From DUOH01 sp036562625 (GTDB lineage Bacteria; Bacillota; UBA4882; UBA10575), in the NCBI GenBank assembly GCA_036562625.1, contig DATCJV010000074.1:1-7863 (forward strand): DNA of 7,863 bases, read 5' to 3'. Under the pieces are notes generated by a model. It was not told where the DNA came from. It was given only the letters and a program-made list of their open reading frames with translations, and searched no databases. Below, one piece after another: positions 1 to 6,087 of this stretch. The first letter of the stretch is position 1. Every line of letters begins with the position of its first letter. The position numbers and the translations under genes are program-made.

Positions 1-12
1 AAGAGGAAGATA

Positions 13-2319
13 ATGGAAGTCACCAGTGAATTCGTTTTCCAACAGAAAAATGATGATGAAGACTTCTCTGCGTCACTTGACGATCAGCAGGTGTGCACAG
101 AAGAGATTAATCCAGCAGAGAAAGGTATAGTTCTGCCAAAACGGGTACAGGTCAAAGTGAAGAAAACCACCTATCCGGGGAAAGAGGCGGAAAGAGAGGA
201 CAATCAAGGCGGATTTGACCCCGGTTTTTACCGGATCAAGGTGGTAGGGAAGGATGAATCACTGGAAGAAGTGGGCGCAGATCAGGAGCAAACAGCGGCC
301 AATTCCGGTGTGGCCACTAACTTGCAAGGCGCAAGCGTCAAAGTAGGAGAAGCGCCAGTGCGCAGGAGGGTGGCCGCCAGGGTGCAACCTACCCCACTTC
401 CCACCCGGGCAATTAAGGTCAGAAACATTACCGGAGAAATCGTCAACCTTTCTACGGAAGTGATCAAAGACAAAGTAGTCATCCAAGGGATAATTCATAA
501 GCAGGTCTTCTTTGTCAGTGCGGACGGGGTAGTCAGGCATTTTGCGGAAGATGTTCCCTTCAGCACATTCATTGATCTCCCCGGCGCCGAGCCCGGGATG
601 AATGTTCAAGTACATCCGGTGATCGAGAAGATCCTTTTCCATCTGACCCCGGACGGGCTGTTTGTGAATCAAAAGATTATTCTGGAGATCTTTGTTAAAG
701 TTACGGAATTCACCCAAACCGGTTTAACCCTGGGCGAAGGTCCGCTGCTCCTCTTGCCTTTGGTGGTGGGCGAGGGGACCAAACAAAAACTGGTGGAAAA
801 TATTGTTGACCTAGAGATGCCCGCGCTCAAGGTAGATGAGATCAGAGGTGAATTACGCAATATAGAGACAGAAATCATTCCGGACAAAGTAATCATTCAG
901 GGTATTATCCACAAGCAAATCTTCTACATTGACCTGGATAATCTGGCCAGGCATCAAGCAGAGGAAGTAGGGTTCAGTCTCTTTATTGATCTACCCGGTG
1001 TTGAACCCGGTATGGACATACAGGTACATCCGGTGATTGAGGGAATCTTTTTTGAACTGCTCTCCCCGACCGAATTAAGGCAGAAGGTAGTGGTAGAGGT
1101 CTTCGTTAAAGTCACCGAGGCGGTTCAGGAGAGAGTAGTGATTGGGCAGGGACCCCTCTTCAAAGTGGAAGAAGTGATCAACCAAGCAGATAAACAGATA
1201 CTCAATGAAACCACAATCGAGCTGGACCGGGCGACCATTAAGATCAGAGAAATCGTGGGCGAAATCCGGAACGTAACCGCACAAATCATCCCGGACAAAG
1301 TTGTTGTCCAGGGATTATTGCACAAACAAATCTTTTATATCGGCACAGATAATATTGAATATCATCAAGCCGAAGATGTTCCGTTCAGCCTCTTTGTTGA
1401 TCTGCCCGGCGCGACGCCCGGTCTTAATGCCAGAGTAACGATGGTTATTGAGAAAATTCTCTTTGACTTGTTAACTGAGACCAGGCTACAGCAGAAAGTG
1501 ATCCTAAAAGCCACAGTCATTGTCACGGAAACCCTGCAGCTTCCTTTAGAAACCGGAGAGTTCGGCCTCTTCAAACTGGAGGAAGTAATCGGTGAAGGCA
1601 TTCGTCAAATTTTGGTGGAGAGAAGGCAGGAAGTGCCACCGATCCCCCCGATCGTCCGGAACGTGGTGGTTGTTCAAGTAGTGCCTCCGGCGGAGGTTAT
1701 TACAGAACGGCAGCAGATCATCGTGGAAAATGTGGTCAAATTACCGGAGACCGCTATTAAAATCCGGGAAGTCAGAGGGGAAGTCACTGACTTGCGGGCC
1801 AGACCGATCACGGAGAGTGGAATCTTAATCGACGGTTTTGTTCATAAGCAAGTATTCTTTGTGGGAGAAGACAATGTAGTGCGGAATGTGAATGAACGCG
1901 TTCCCTTCTCAATTTTGGTTAATCTTCCCGGGCTCATGCCGGGAACTCCATTTACCGTTAATGTGCAGATTGAGAAGATCTCTTTTACCTTGGCACCGGA
2001 TGGTAACTGCTTACATCAGATAATAGTCTTGGTTGCTGAGGTTACCGCAGAATTACCGGTGCCAGAACCTTTCCAAATAGTCAGTGAAGTAACAGGCCCG
2101 GGGATTACCACAGAGAGAGTGTTGGTCAGAGCTCCGGTTCTGACGGAAACCGGGGTTGAAGTTCAAGAGTTCTTTGTGGTGACTGCAGTATCCGGACCGG
2201 GAATCCGCAGGGTGGAAACGGCTGTAGTCAGATTGGATATAGTGAATGACGACAATCCCAACCCGGTGCCGATTGAAGTGGTGACAGACGTTGAATTCGA
2301 GCCCGTAGTCTTCTCCTAG
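13..2319 (+). CDS. Four-repeat SPOCS (DUF3794) domain protein, probable spore envelope scaffold
   Basis: This 768-aa protein has no signal peptide or membrane segment. Residues 1-132 are polar and charged and not recognised. Four SPOCS/DUF3794 domains follow at about 133-232, 271-369, 408-507 and 581-680. Each carries the core pattern DKV(I/V)(I/V)QG-(I/L)(I/L)HKQ(I/V)F(F/Y), then VPFS-x-F-(I/V)-DLPG-x-xPG, then QK(V/I) and VTE; copy 4 is the most divergent. Domains are joined by a connector of the type GEGTKQ-x-LVEN. No LysM domain is present, unlike SipL and SpoVID, which carry one C-terminally. The tail (about 687-742) holds two short GPGI mini-repeats. An AGAGGAAG ribosome site at 2-9 supports the ATG at 13, but the frame is open to the window edge, so a longer N-terminus cannot be excluded. 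Family knowledge: SPOCS proteins act in spore coat or exosporium assembly. The specific role here is inferred. Confidence 0.9.
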   Translation: MEVTSEFVFQQKNDDEDFSASLDDQQVCTEEINPAEKGIVLPKRVQVKVKKTTYPGKEAEREDNQGGFDPGFYRIKVVGKDESLEEVGADQEQTAANSGVATNLQGASVKVGEAPVRRRVAARVQPTPLPTRAIKVRNITGEIVNLSTEVIKDKVVIQGIIHKQVFFVSADGVVRHFAEDVPFSTFIDLPGAEPGMNVQVHPVIEKILFHLTPDGLFVNQKIILEIFVKVTEFTQTGLTLGEGPLLLLPLVVGEGTKQKLVENIVDLEMPALKVDEIRGELRNIETEIIPDKVIIQGIIHKQIFYIDLDNLARHQAEEVGFSLFIDLPGVEPGMDIQVHPVIEGIFFELLSPTELRQKVVVEVFVKVTEAVQERVVIGQGPLFKVEEVINQADKQILNETTIELDRATIKIREIVGEIRNVTAQIIPDKVVVQGLLHKQIFYIGTDNIEYHQAEDVPFSLFVDLPGATPGLNARVTMVIEKILFDLLTETRLQQKVILKATVIVTETLQLPLETGEFGLFKLEEVIGEGIRQILVERRQEVPPIPPIVRNVVVVQVVPPAEVITERQQIIVENVVKLPETAIKIREVRGEVTDLRARPITESGILIDGFVHKQVFFVGEDNVVRNVNERVPFSILVNLPGLMPGTPFTVNVQIEKISFTLAPDGNCLHQIIVLVAEVTAELPVPEPFQIVSEVTGPGITTERVLVRAPVLTETGVEVQEFFVVTAVSGPGIRRVETAVVRLDIVNDDNPNPVPIEVVTDVEFEPVVFS
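409..2052 (+). repeat. Four SPOCS-coding repeats in the first gene
   Basis: The repeats begin at about 409, 823, 1234 and 1753, each with an (A/T)-(I/L)-K-(V/I) start and a VT(E/A) end. The first three are spaced 138 and 137 codons apart. The last interval is 173 codons, lengthened by a proline-rich insert and a second connector copy. The similarity is strong at protein level and only partial at DNA level, so these look like old tandem duplications rather than recent identical repeats. Confidence 0.85.
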
Positions 2320-2360
2320 GTCACGCTCTGTGGTTGAATGCTGTGCTTATCGATGTATCA

Positions 2361-2392
2361 GGGGTATCCGCTCGGCAGCGGGCCCTTTTTTT
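2361..2392 (+). terminator. Intrinsic terminator after the first SPOCS gene
   Basis: An inner stem CCGCT/AGCGG (2368-2372 with 2377-2381) around a CGGC loop is extended by GGG/CCC (2362-2364 with 2383-2385) across a small bulge. It is followed directly by a run of seven T (2386-2392). This is a classical rho-independent terminator 42 bases after the stop codon. It separates the two SPOCS genes transcriptionally and argues against translation of the second gene starting upstream of it. Confidence 0.85.
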
Positions 2393-2414
2393 ATAGGCAG
2401 GTGCTGATTCTTCT

Positions 2415-2455
2415 CTATATTATAGGCACACTTGCGGACGTAAACCTATATTATA
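2415..2455. repeat. Direct repeat CTATATTATA, 31 bp apart
   Basis: The 10-mer CTATATTATA occurs at 2415-2424 and again at 2446-2455, a centre-to-centre distance of 31 bp, close to three turns of B-DNA. The 9-mer TTATAGGCA also occurs twice, at 2391-2399 and 2420-2428. All lie in the leader between the terminator and the second SPOCS gene. They may be paired regulator sites, two alternative -10 elements, or remnants of a small duplication. Confidence 0.5.
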
Positions 2456-2459
2456 TTAT
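2432..2459 (+). promoter_or_regulatory. Tentative promoter for the second SPOCS gene
   Basis: TTGCGG (2432-2437), 16 bases, then TATTAT (2454-2459) resembles a vegetative-type promoter, with 3 of 6 and 5 of 6 consensus matches. It lies between the upstream terminator and the ribosome site at 2491, where a promoter is needed. The region is very AT-rich, so a -10-like word is easy to find by chance. A sporulation sigma factor would be expected from the gene's content, but I could not fit a convincing SigE or SigK consensus. Confidence 0.25.
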
Positions 2460-2490
2460 CAACAAAGTAGGCGGTAGGCAATTTCGGAAT

Positions 2491-2498
2491 AAAGGAGG
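2491..2498 (+). promoter_or_regulatory. Ribosome binding site AAAGGAGG setting the start at 2506
   Basis: A full AAAGGAGG lies seven bases before the ATG at 2506. This decides the start of the second SPOCS gene. The longer open frame from 2338 would read through the terminator hairpin and has no ribosome site. Confidence 0.85.
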
Positions 2499-2505
2499 CG
2501 CTCTT

Positions 2506-4380
2506 ATGTGGCTGGTGGGTTTGCTAGCCTTTATGATGGCCATCGCCCTCATTGCCGTCTGTACTTTATGGTTATTTCGTCTACACAAGACTTATTATAA
2601 TTTGAGCGAAAGTCCTTTAATCGTCCGTAAAATCGACTTCCAGCCCGTAACCTGCAGAGTCAATTGGAATTGGGCCAAGCATAAATCGGGGTCAACCGGG
2701 GATACCCAAAACCCGGCTTTCTCCGGAGAAGACCTGTTTTTCTCTCCGGAAGAGGGTATAGAAGTAAAACAGATTCCGGCATTAGCAGAGATGCTTTCCA
2801 CTCATGAACATGACGGTTTAACCCAGATGGCCGGACCGGCATATAAACTGATTTCCCAGAATAAAGTGGCAATTCAAGAGCAAAGTGAGGTGGTGATCAC
2901 TCCGGATGATTTAATAGAAGCGGAAGATGACTCTCTGGCAATTCTTTCCGAGAAGCGGTCTTCCGGTGTGGGGGAGGGAACTGAAACCAGCAGAGTCAGT
3001 ATGGAGAATATGAGCAATTCCATGGATTATGATTCCGCAGAATACGCGCGCTCGGACTGTTTACCGGGTTTGACTTCAAAGGATTATGATCCAACTGAGT
3101 CGAAAGGAGGAATAATTTTGATGGACCCTTTGGTACGGGCTGAGGTGGTTATCGGGGAAGCGACAAAACAGCTTTTAGTGGAGAATAATTTTACCCTTTC
3201 ACAGCCGGCCATTAAGATCAGGAATATTACGGCAGAGCTACGTAATTTAACAACCGAGCTGATCATCGACAAAGTAATTATCCAAGGCATCCTCCATAAA
3301 CAAATCTTTTTTGTGGGGGAGGACAATATAGTCCATCATCAATCGGAAGATGTGCCCTTCAGCACATTTCTGGATATCTTCGGCGCCGAGCCGGGGATGA
3401 ACGTGCAAGTGCATCCAACCATCGAAACGGTGCTTTTTAACTTGCTCACTCCGACCTTGCTCCATCAGAAAGTAGTCATTGAGTTCTTTGTCAAAGTAAC
3501 CGAATCCACTCAACTGAATATCTTGGAAGGCGCCGGTCCTCTGGTCCGCATTGATCAAGTGATCGGTGAGGGAACAAAACAGGAACTCTTAGAGAATACG
3601 GTAACCCTGAATGTGCCGGCTGTAAAGATTGATGATATCACAGCGGAGATTCGTGACCTGACCATTGAAGTCATTGAAGACAAAGTAATCATTCAAGGTA
3701 TTTTGCATAAACAAATCTTCTTCATTGGCGAGGATAACATAGAATACCATCAAGCGGTTGATATGGAGTTTAGTACCTTCATTGATATTGTCGGCGCGGA
3801 GCCGGGCATGGATGTAGTGGTAGAACCGACAATTGAGTTTATCCACTTTGAGCTCTTGGATGCGGTAACGGAAATTGAAAAGGTGGTAATTGAGTTCTTT
3901 GTGAAAGTGACGGAAAGCGTACAGCTGAATGTGGCTTTAGGCCCCGGCGCATTACTTAAACTTGATACCGTCGTGGGTGAACAGACCAAACAGATCTTGG
4001 TGGAGAATACCGTCACCCTAAGCCAACCGGCGATTAAGGTTCGGGAGATCGTGGCCAGGGTGGAGAATTTAATGGCGGAAGTTATAGAAGACAAAGTGAT
4101 TATCCAAGGAATTATCCATAAACAAATCTTCTTTATTAACGAAAATAACCTGGAGATCCATCAGAGCGAGAACGTGCCGTTCAGTACCTTCGTAGATATT
4201 CCTGGAGCTGTGCAGGGCATGGACATCAGGATCAAACCGGTGATCGAGACCATCCTCTTTGAACTGATGGATTCCACGACCTTGCGGCAGAAAGTCATTG
4301 TCGAACTCTTCGTGAAGGTTACCGAATCTCAGCAGTTGGAAGTACAAATCGCTGCTCCGTACGGACCTTACTACTTTTAA
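2506..4380 (+). CDS. Membrane-anchored three-repeat SPOCS (DUF3794) protein, possibly with a second internal start
   Basis: The ATG at 2506 gives 624 aa. Residues about 3-24 form one hydrophobic helix followed by basic residues (R25, H27, K28). By the positive-inside rule the rest should be cytoplasmic, with the helix an uncleaved anchor. Residues 30-205 are polar, acidic and Ser-rich and not recognised. Three SPOCS domains follow at about 235-333, 372-470 and 509-607, exactly 137 residues apart. Each is preceded by a GE-x-TKQ-x-L-(V/L)-EN connector and carries HKQIFF(V/I) and FFVKVTES or LFVKVTES signatures. The protein ends in a short Tyr-rich tail, PYGPYYF, with no LysM domain. A second perfect ribosome site inside the frame at 3103-3110 could start a soluble form of about 419 aa at 3121. 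The SPOCS family points to spore coat or exosporium assembly; tethering to the forespore membrane is inference. Confidence 0.88.
   Translation: MWLVGLLAFMMAIALIAVCTLWLFRLHKTYYNLSESPLIVRKIDFQPVTCRVNWNWAKHKSGSTGDTQNPAFSGEDLFFSPEEGIEVKQIPALAEMLSTHEHDGLTQMAGPAYKLISQNKVAIQEQSEVVITPDDLIEAEDDSLAILSEKRSSGVGEGTETSRVSMENMSNSMDYDSAEYARSDCLPGLTSKDYDPTESKGGIILMDPLVRAEVVIGEATKQLLVENNFTLSQPAIKIRNITAELRNLTTELIIDKVIIQGILHKQIFFVGEDNIVHHQSEDVPFSTFLDIFGAEPGMNVQVHPTIETVLFNLLTPTLLHQKVVIEFFVKVTESTQLNILEGAGPLVRIDQVIGEGTKQELLENTVTLNVPAVKIDDITAEIRDLTIEVIEDKVIIQGILHKQIFFIGEDNIEYHQAVDMEFSTFIDIVGAEPGMDVVVEPTIEFIHFELLDAVTEIEKVVIEFFVKVTESVQLNVALGPGALLKLDTVVGEQTKQILVENTVTLSQPAIKVREIVARVENLMAEVIEDKVIIQGIIHKQIFFINENNLEIHQSENVPFSTFVDIPGAVQGMDIRIKPVIETILFELMDSTTLRQKVIVELFVKVTESQQLEVQIAAPYGPYYF
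3103..3110 (+). promoter_or_regulatory. Internal AAAGGAGG ribosome site ahead of in-frame TTG (3118) and ATG (3121)
   Basis: This is the same 8-mer as the site at 2491. It lies seven bases before TTG 3118 and ten before ATG 3121, both in frame with the larger gene. Starting here yields about 419-420 aa beginning just before the first connector, that is, the complete three-SPOCS array without anchor or linker. The placement at the domain boundary makes chance unlikely, but use of this start is not proven. Confidence 0.6.
3208..4326 (+). repeat. Three SPOCS-coding repeats with exact 411-bp period
   Basis: Repeats begin at 3208, 3619 and 4030, exactly 411 bp (137 codons) apart, with no insertion or deletion in the spacing. 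The connector glycine (in GE-x-TKQ) recurs at protein residues 217, 354 and 491 with the same period. The copies resemble each other more than they resemble copy 4 of the neighbouring gene. Copy 1 is close to copy 1 of that gene (both carry GAEPGMNVQVHP), which points to duplication between the two genes. Confidence 0.85.
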
Positions 4381-4409
4381 GAAGCGCATGCCAAAGGCCG
4401 GCCTGCTTC

Positions 4410-4450
4410 AAAACGAAAGCAATCATCCACTGGGTGATTGCTTTCGTTTT
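4410..4450 (+). terminator. Long perfect hairpin after the second SPOCS gene
   Basis: A perfect 16-bp inverted repeat (4410-4425 with 4435-4450) surrounds a 9-base spacer. The spacer can add CC/GG and a U-G pair. The right arm ends in TTTT and is followed by CAG, so the U-tract is short and lies partly in the stem. It starts 30 bases after the stop codon. The flanking A and T runs mean the structure reads the same on both strands and could act in both directions. Confidence 0.7.
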
Positions 4451-4653
4451 CAGATCCTGTTTCACTATAACCTTCTATTGATTGGTACCAGAGGGCAAAG
4501 TTATGCTCATGGCAGATATACTCTTCGCCATGGCATGAGCAGATCTGGGTGGTAGTCTTTACCCTGATAAAGATTATATCTGTCTTAAATAACACGCCCG
4601 TGCATAATTGGGAAAAAGAAAATAATCAGCGCATATACATGTAGGAAGGGGGG
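4451..4653. other. Intergenic region before the glycosyltransferase, with a weak inverted repeat
   Basis: About 200 bases lie between the hairpin and the glycosyltransferase. An 8-bp inverted repeat TGCTCATG/CATGAGCA (4504-4511 and 4534-4541) with a 22-base spacer could be an operator or a weak RNA hairpin. CATAAT at 4603-4608 resembles a -10 element, but no good -35 is seen 17 bases upstream. A minus-strand open frame crosses this region but lacks a ribosome site, so I do not call it a gene. Confidence 0.35.
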
Positions 4654-5664
4654 ATGTTCGGAATGCGAGTATTGATGCAGAACCGTTCCAATGTACACAG
4701 AGTGATAGCTGGCGATACCATTCAAATGACAAAAACCCGTGAATACCTGCTTTCCCTGGGGGTAGAGGTTGATTTATTCACTGAGGAGGTGACTGACTTT
4801 TCCCGTTATGACCTGGTTCATCTCTTTAATATCATTCCGATTGAGGAGACGTATAGATTCTACATCCAGGCCAAAAAGAAAGGCATTCCCATCGTTCTAT
4901 CCCCAATTTATTGGGATCCCACGGAATTCCTGGCTAATACCGACTCCAGAAAGAAAGAGTCCTTTCAAATCTGGTGGAAAAAAACCAACGATCTTCGCCA
5001 GGAGATTCTGGATGGAGTGGATCTCCTGCTTCCGAACGGTGTGCGGGAATATCAATTGCTGGTGGATAAGTATCATATTATCACCCCGTACCGGATTATC
5101 CCCAACGGAGTTGATCCCATCTTCTATTATGCCCGGCCGGACAAATTCATCAACCGTTATGCCTTGAAGGATTTCATTCTCTGTGTGGGTAGGGTATGCC
5201 GAAGGAAAAACCAAAAGGCTTTAATCAATGCTCTCAAAGGATTGGACAAAATGTTGGTAATCATCGGGCCGATCAATGATTATCAGTACTACCAGGAGTG
5301 TCGCCGGGCAGGGGAGGGAAGAGTCAAATTTATCGGTCCTTTAACCCAAAACTGGATCGCTTCGGCTTATGCGGCCTGTGATCTTCATGCCTTAATCAGT
5401 TGGTATGATACACCCGGTCTGGTGAACCTGGAGGCGGCTTTGGCCGGGTGTAAGATCGTCACCACCAACCGGGGAACAGCCTACGAATACTTGGAAGACA
5501 TGGCCTGGTATTCTTCACCAAACTCTGATTCTATCCGGCTGGCTGTACAAAAGGCCTTGTACAATCCGGCCAATCCTTACCTTAAAGAACACGTTTTCTC
5601 CAATTTTACCTGGGATAAAGTTGCCGCCCTTACTTACCGGGCTTATCAGGAAATACTGAATTAA
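4654..5664 (+). CDS. GT-B fold glycosyltransferase, family 4-like
   Basis: This 336-aa protein is expected to transfer a sugar from a nucleotide-activated donor; the substrate is not evident. The N-terminal acceptor half begins with a typical beta-strand (MRVLMQN) and a GDTIQ motif at 20-24. The C-terminal donor half begins near IPNGVD (149-154), followed by the phosphate-binding GRVCRRKNQ stretch (R180, K185). The family's E-x7-E motif appears as D252-x7-E260 in YDTPGLVNLEA, with a conservative change at the first acid. No membrane segment is seen, so it should be cytosolic or membrane-peripheral. A purine-rich AGGAAGGGGGG lies directly before ATG 4654. ATG 4663, nine bases downstream, is an equally plausible start because the conserved fold begins there (333 aa). 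Its position next to SPOCS genes suggests, but does not show, a role in spore-surface glycosylation. Confidence 0.88.
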   Translation: MFGMRVLMQNRSNVHRVIAGDTIQMTKTREYLLSLGVEVDLFTEEVTDFSRYDLVHLFNIIPIEETYRFYIQAKKKGIPIVLSPIYWDPTEFLANTDSRKKESFQIWWKKTNDLRQEILDGVDLLLPNGVREYQLLVDKYHIITPYRIIPNGVDPIFYYARPDKFINRYALKDFILCVGRVCRRKNQKALINALKGLDKMLVIIGPINDYQYYQECRRAGEGRVKFIGPLTQNWIASAYAACDLHALISWYDTPGLVNLEAALAGCKIVTTNRGTAYEYLEDMAWYSSPNSDSIRLAVQKALYNPANPYLKEHVFSNFTWDKVAALTYRAYQEILN

Positions 5665-5754
5665 CTGCCAATGCCAGCTTGGGCTTGTTCCCATTCTTTC
5701 CCGCTCCTCTTCCCGGAATCCCTGGGTAAATTATAAGCGAGGGAGAGCTATGTA
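5665..5754. other. Short pyrimidine-rich intergenic spacer
   Basis: Ninety bases, pyrimidine-rich between about 5680 and 5720, hold no convincing terminator or promoter. The downstream half carries the GAGGGAG ribosome site (5739-5745) of the next gene. The glycosyltransferase and the next gene may therefore be co-transcribed. Confidence 0.4.
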
Positions 5755-6069
5755 ATGGACCGCCGCCGACTGAGGAGCAAGAATACTGCCACTTTAAGCC
5801 GTCAAATAACTAACCTGAGCAGACTGATGATTAAATACAACATCCATGATTTAGTAGAGATTCTATCCAATCCCCTCCGGCTAATGTACCTTAATTTCCT
5901 GGCCGGTCTCTCCAGAGGTTTTGGCATCGCCATCGGCCTGACCTTGATCGCCGGGGTGTTTCTTACTATTTTAGCAAAGATCGCCAGTTTGAACCTGCCT
6001 ATTATCAGCAAATTCATCGCTGAAATCGTCCATTTGGTGGAAGACCAATTACGGGCGTTGCCCAAATAA
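5755..6069 (+). CDS. Small single-pass membrane protein, DUF5665 family
   Basis: A 104-aa protein. Residues 1-28 are basic (R3-R5, R7, K9) and probably cytoplasmic. A conserved amphipathic stretch (about 29-55, NIHDLVEILSNP followed by RLMYLNFLAGLSRG) leads into one membrane helix at about 56-75. The C-terminal part (LNLPIISKFIAEIVHLVEDQ) is amphipathic. The order NP-R-x3-NFLAGL-x-RG-x-G-x-AIG, then LP-x-I-x-x-FIA, matches my recollection of the DUF5665 family, whose function is unknown. The GAGGGAG ribosome site is nine bases before ATG 5755. An ATG-TAA minimal frame at 5750-5755 overlaps this start. The next gene begins 18 bases after its stop, so the two probably form an operon. Confidence 0.8.
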   Translation: MDRRRLRSKNTATLSRQITNLSRLMIKYNIHDLVEILSNPLRLMYLNFLAGLSRGFGIAIGLTLIAGVFLTILAKIASLNLPIISKFIAEIVHLVEDQLRALPK

Positions 6070-6087
6070 TTTATTTAAAGGAAAGGT

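Noticed and set aside
2338..2505. Extending the second SPOCS gene upstream to the ATG at 2338 (680 aa).
   Set aside because: The extension runs through the intrinsic terminator at 2361-2392 and the AT-rich leader, and has no ribosome site. ATG 2506 has a perfect AAAGGAGG seven bases ahead and begins a clean membrane helix.
409..4326. Regular repeats considered as a CRISPR array or mobile-element repeats.
   Set aside because: The repeat unit is about 411 bp, in frame, divergent at DNA level and codes for a known protein domain; there are no short identical repeats with unique spacers and no terminal inverted repeats.
259..4389. Several minus-strand open frames of 66-152 aa across both SPOCS genes, with recurring patterns such as KEDLFM followed by DNYFV.
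   Set aside because: Their repetition is the mirror of the SPOCS repeats on the coding strand. They have no ribosome sites of their own and lie fully opposite well-supported genes.
4377..4595. Minus-strand 72-aa open frame with a Cys/His-rich stretch (CSCHGEEYICHEH).
   Set aside because: It would start at GTG without a ribosome site, its end covers the long hairpin and the tail of the SPOCS gene, and no family is recognised. The Cys/His pattern is intriguing, so a protein-level search against relatives could still overturn this.
4632..4640. CATATACAT before the glycosyltransferase as a SigE/SigK-type -10 element.
   Set aside because: A transcript from it would begin within or after the ribosome site at 4643-4653, and there is no matching -35 element at proper spacing.
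4808..5167. A 119-aa plus-strand frame inside the glycosyltransferase, and similar frames at 4897-5214 (minus) and 6332-6589 (plus).
   Set aside because: They are alternative frames within strongly supported genes, with low-complexity composition and no start signals.
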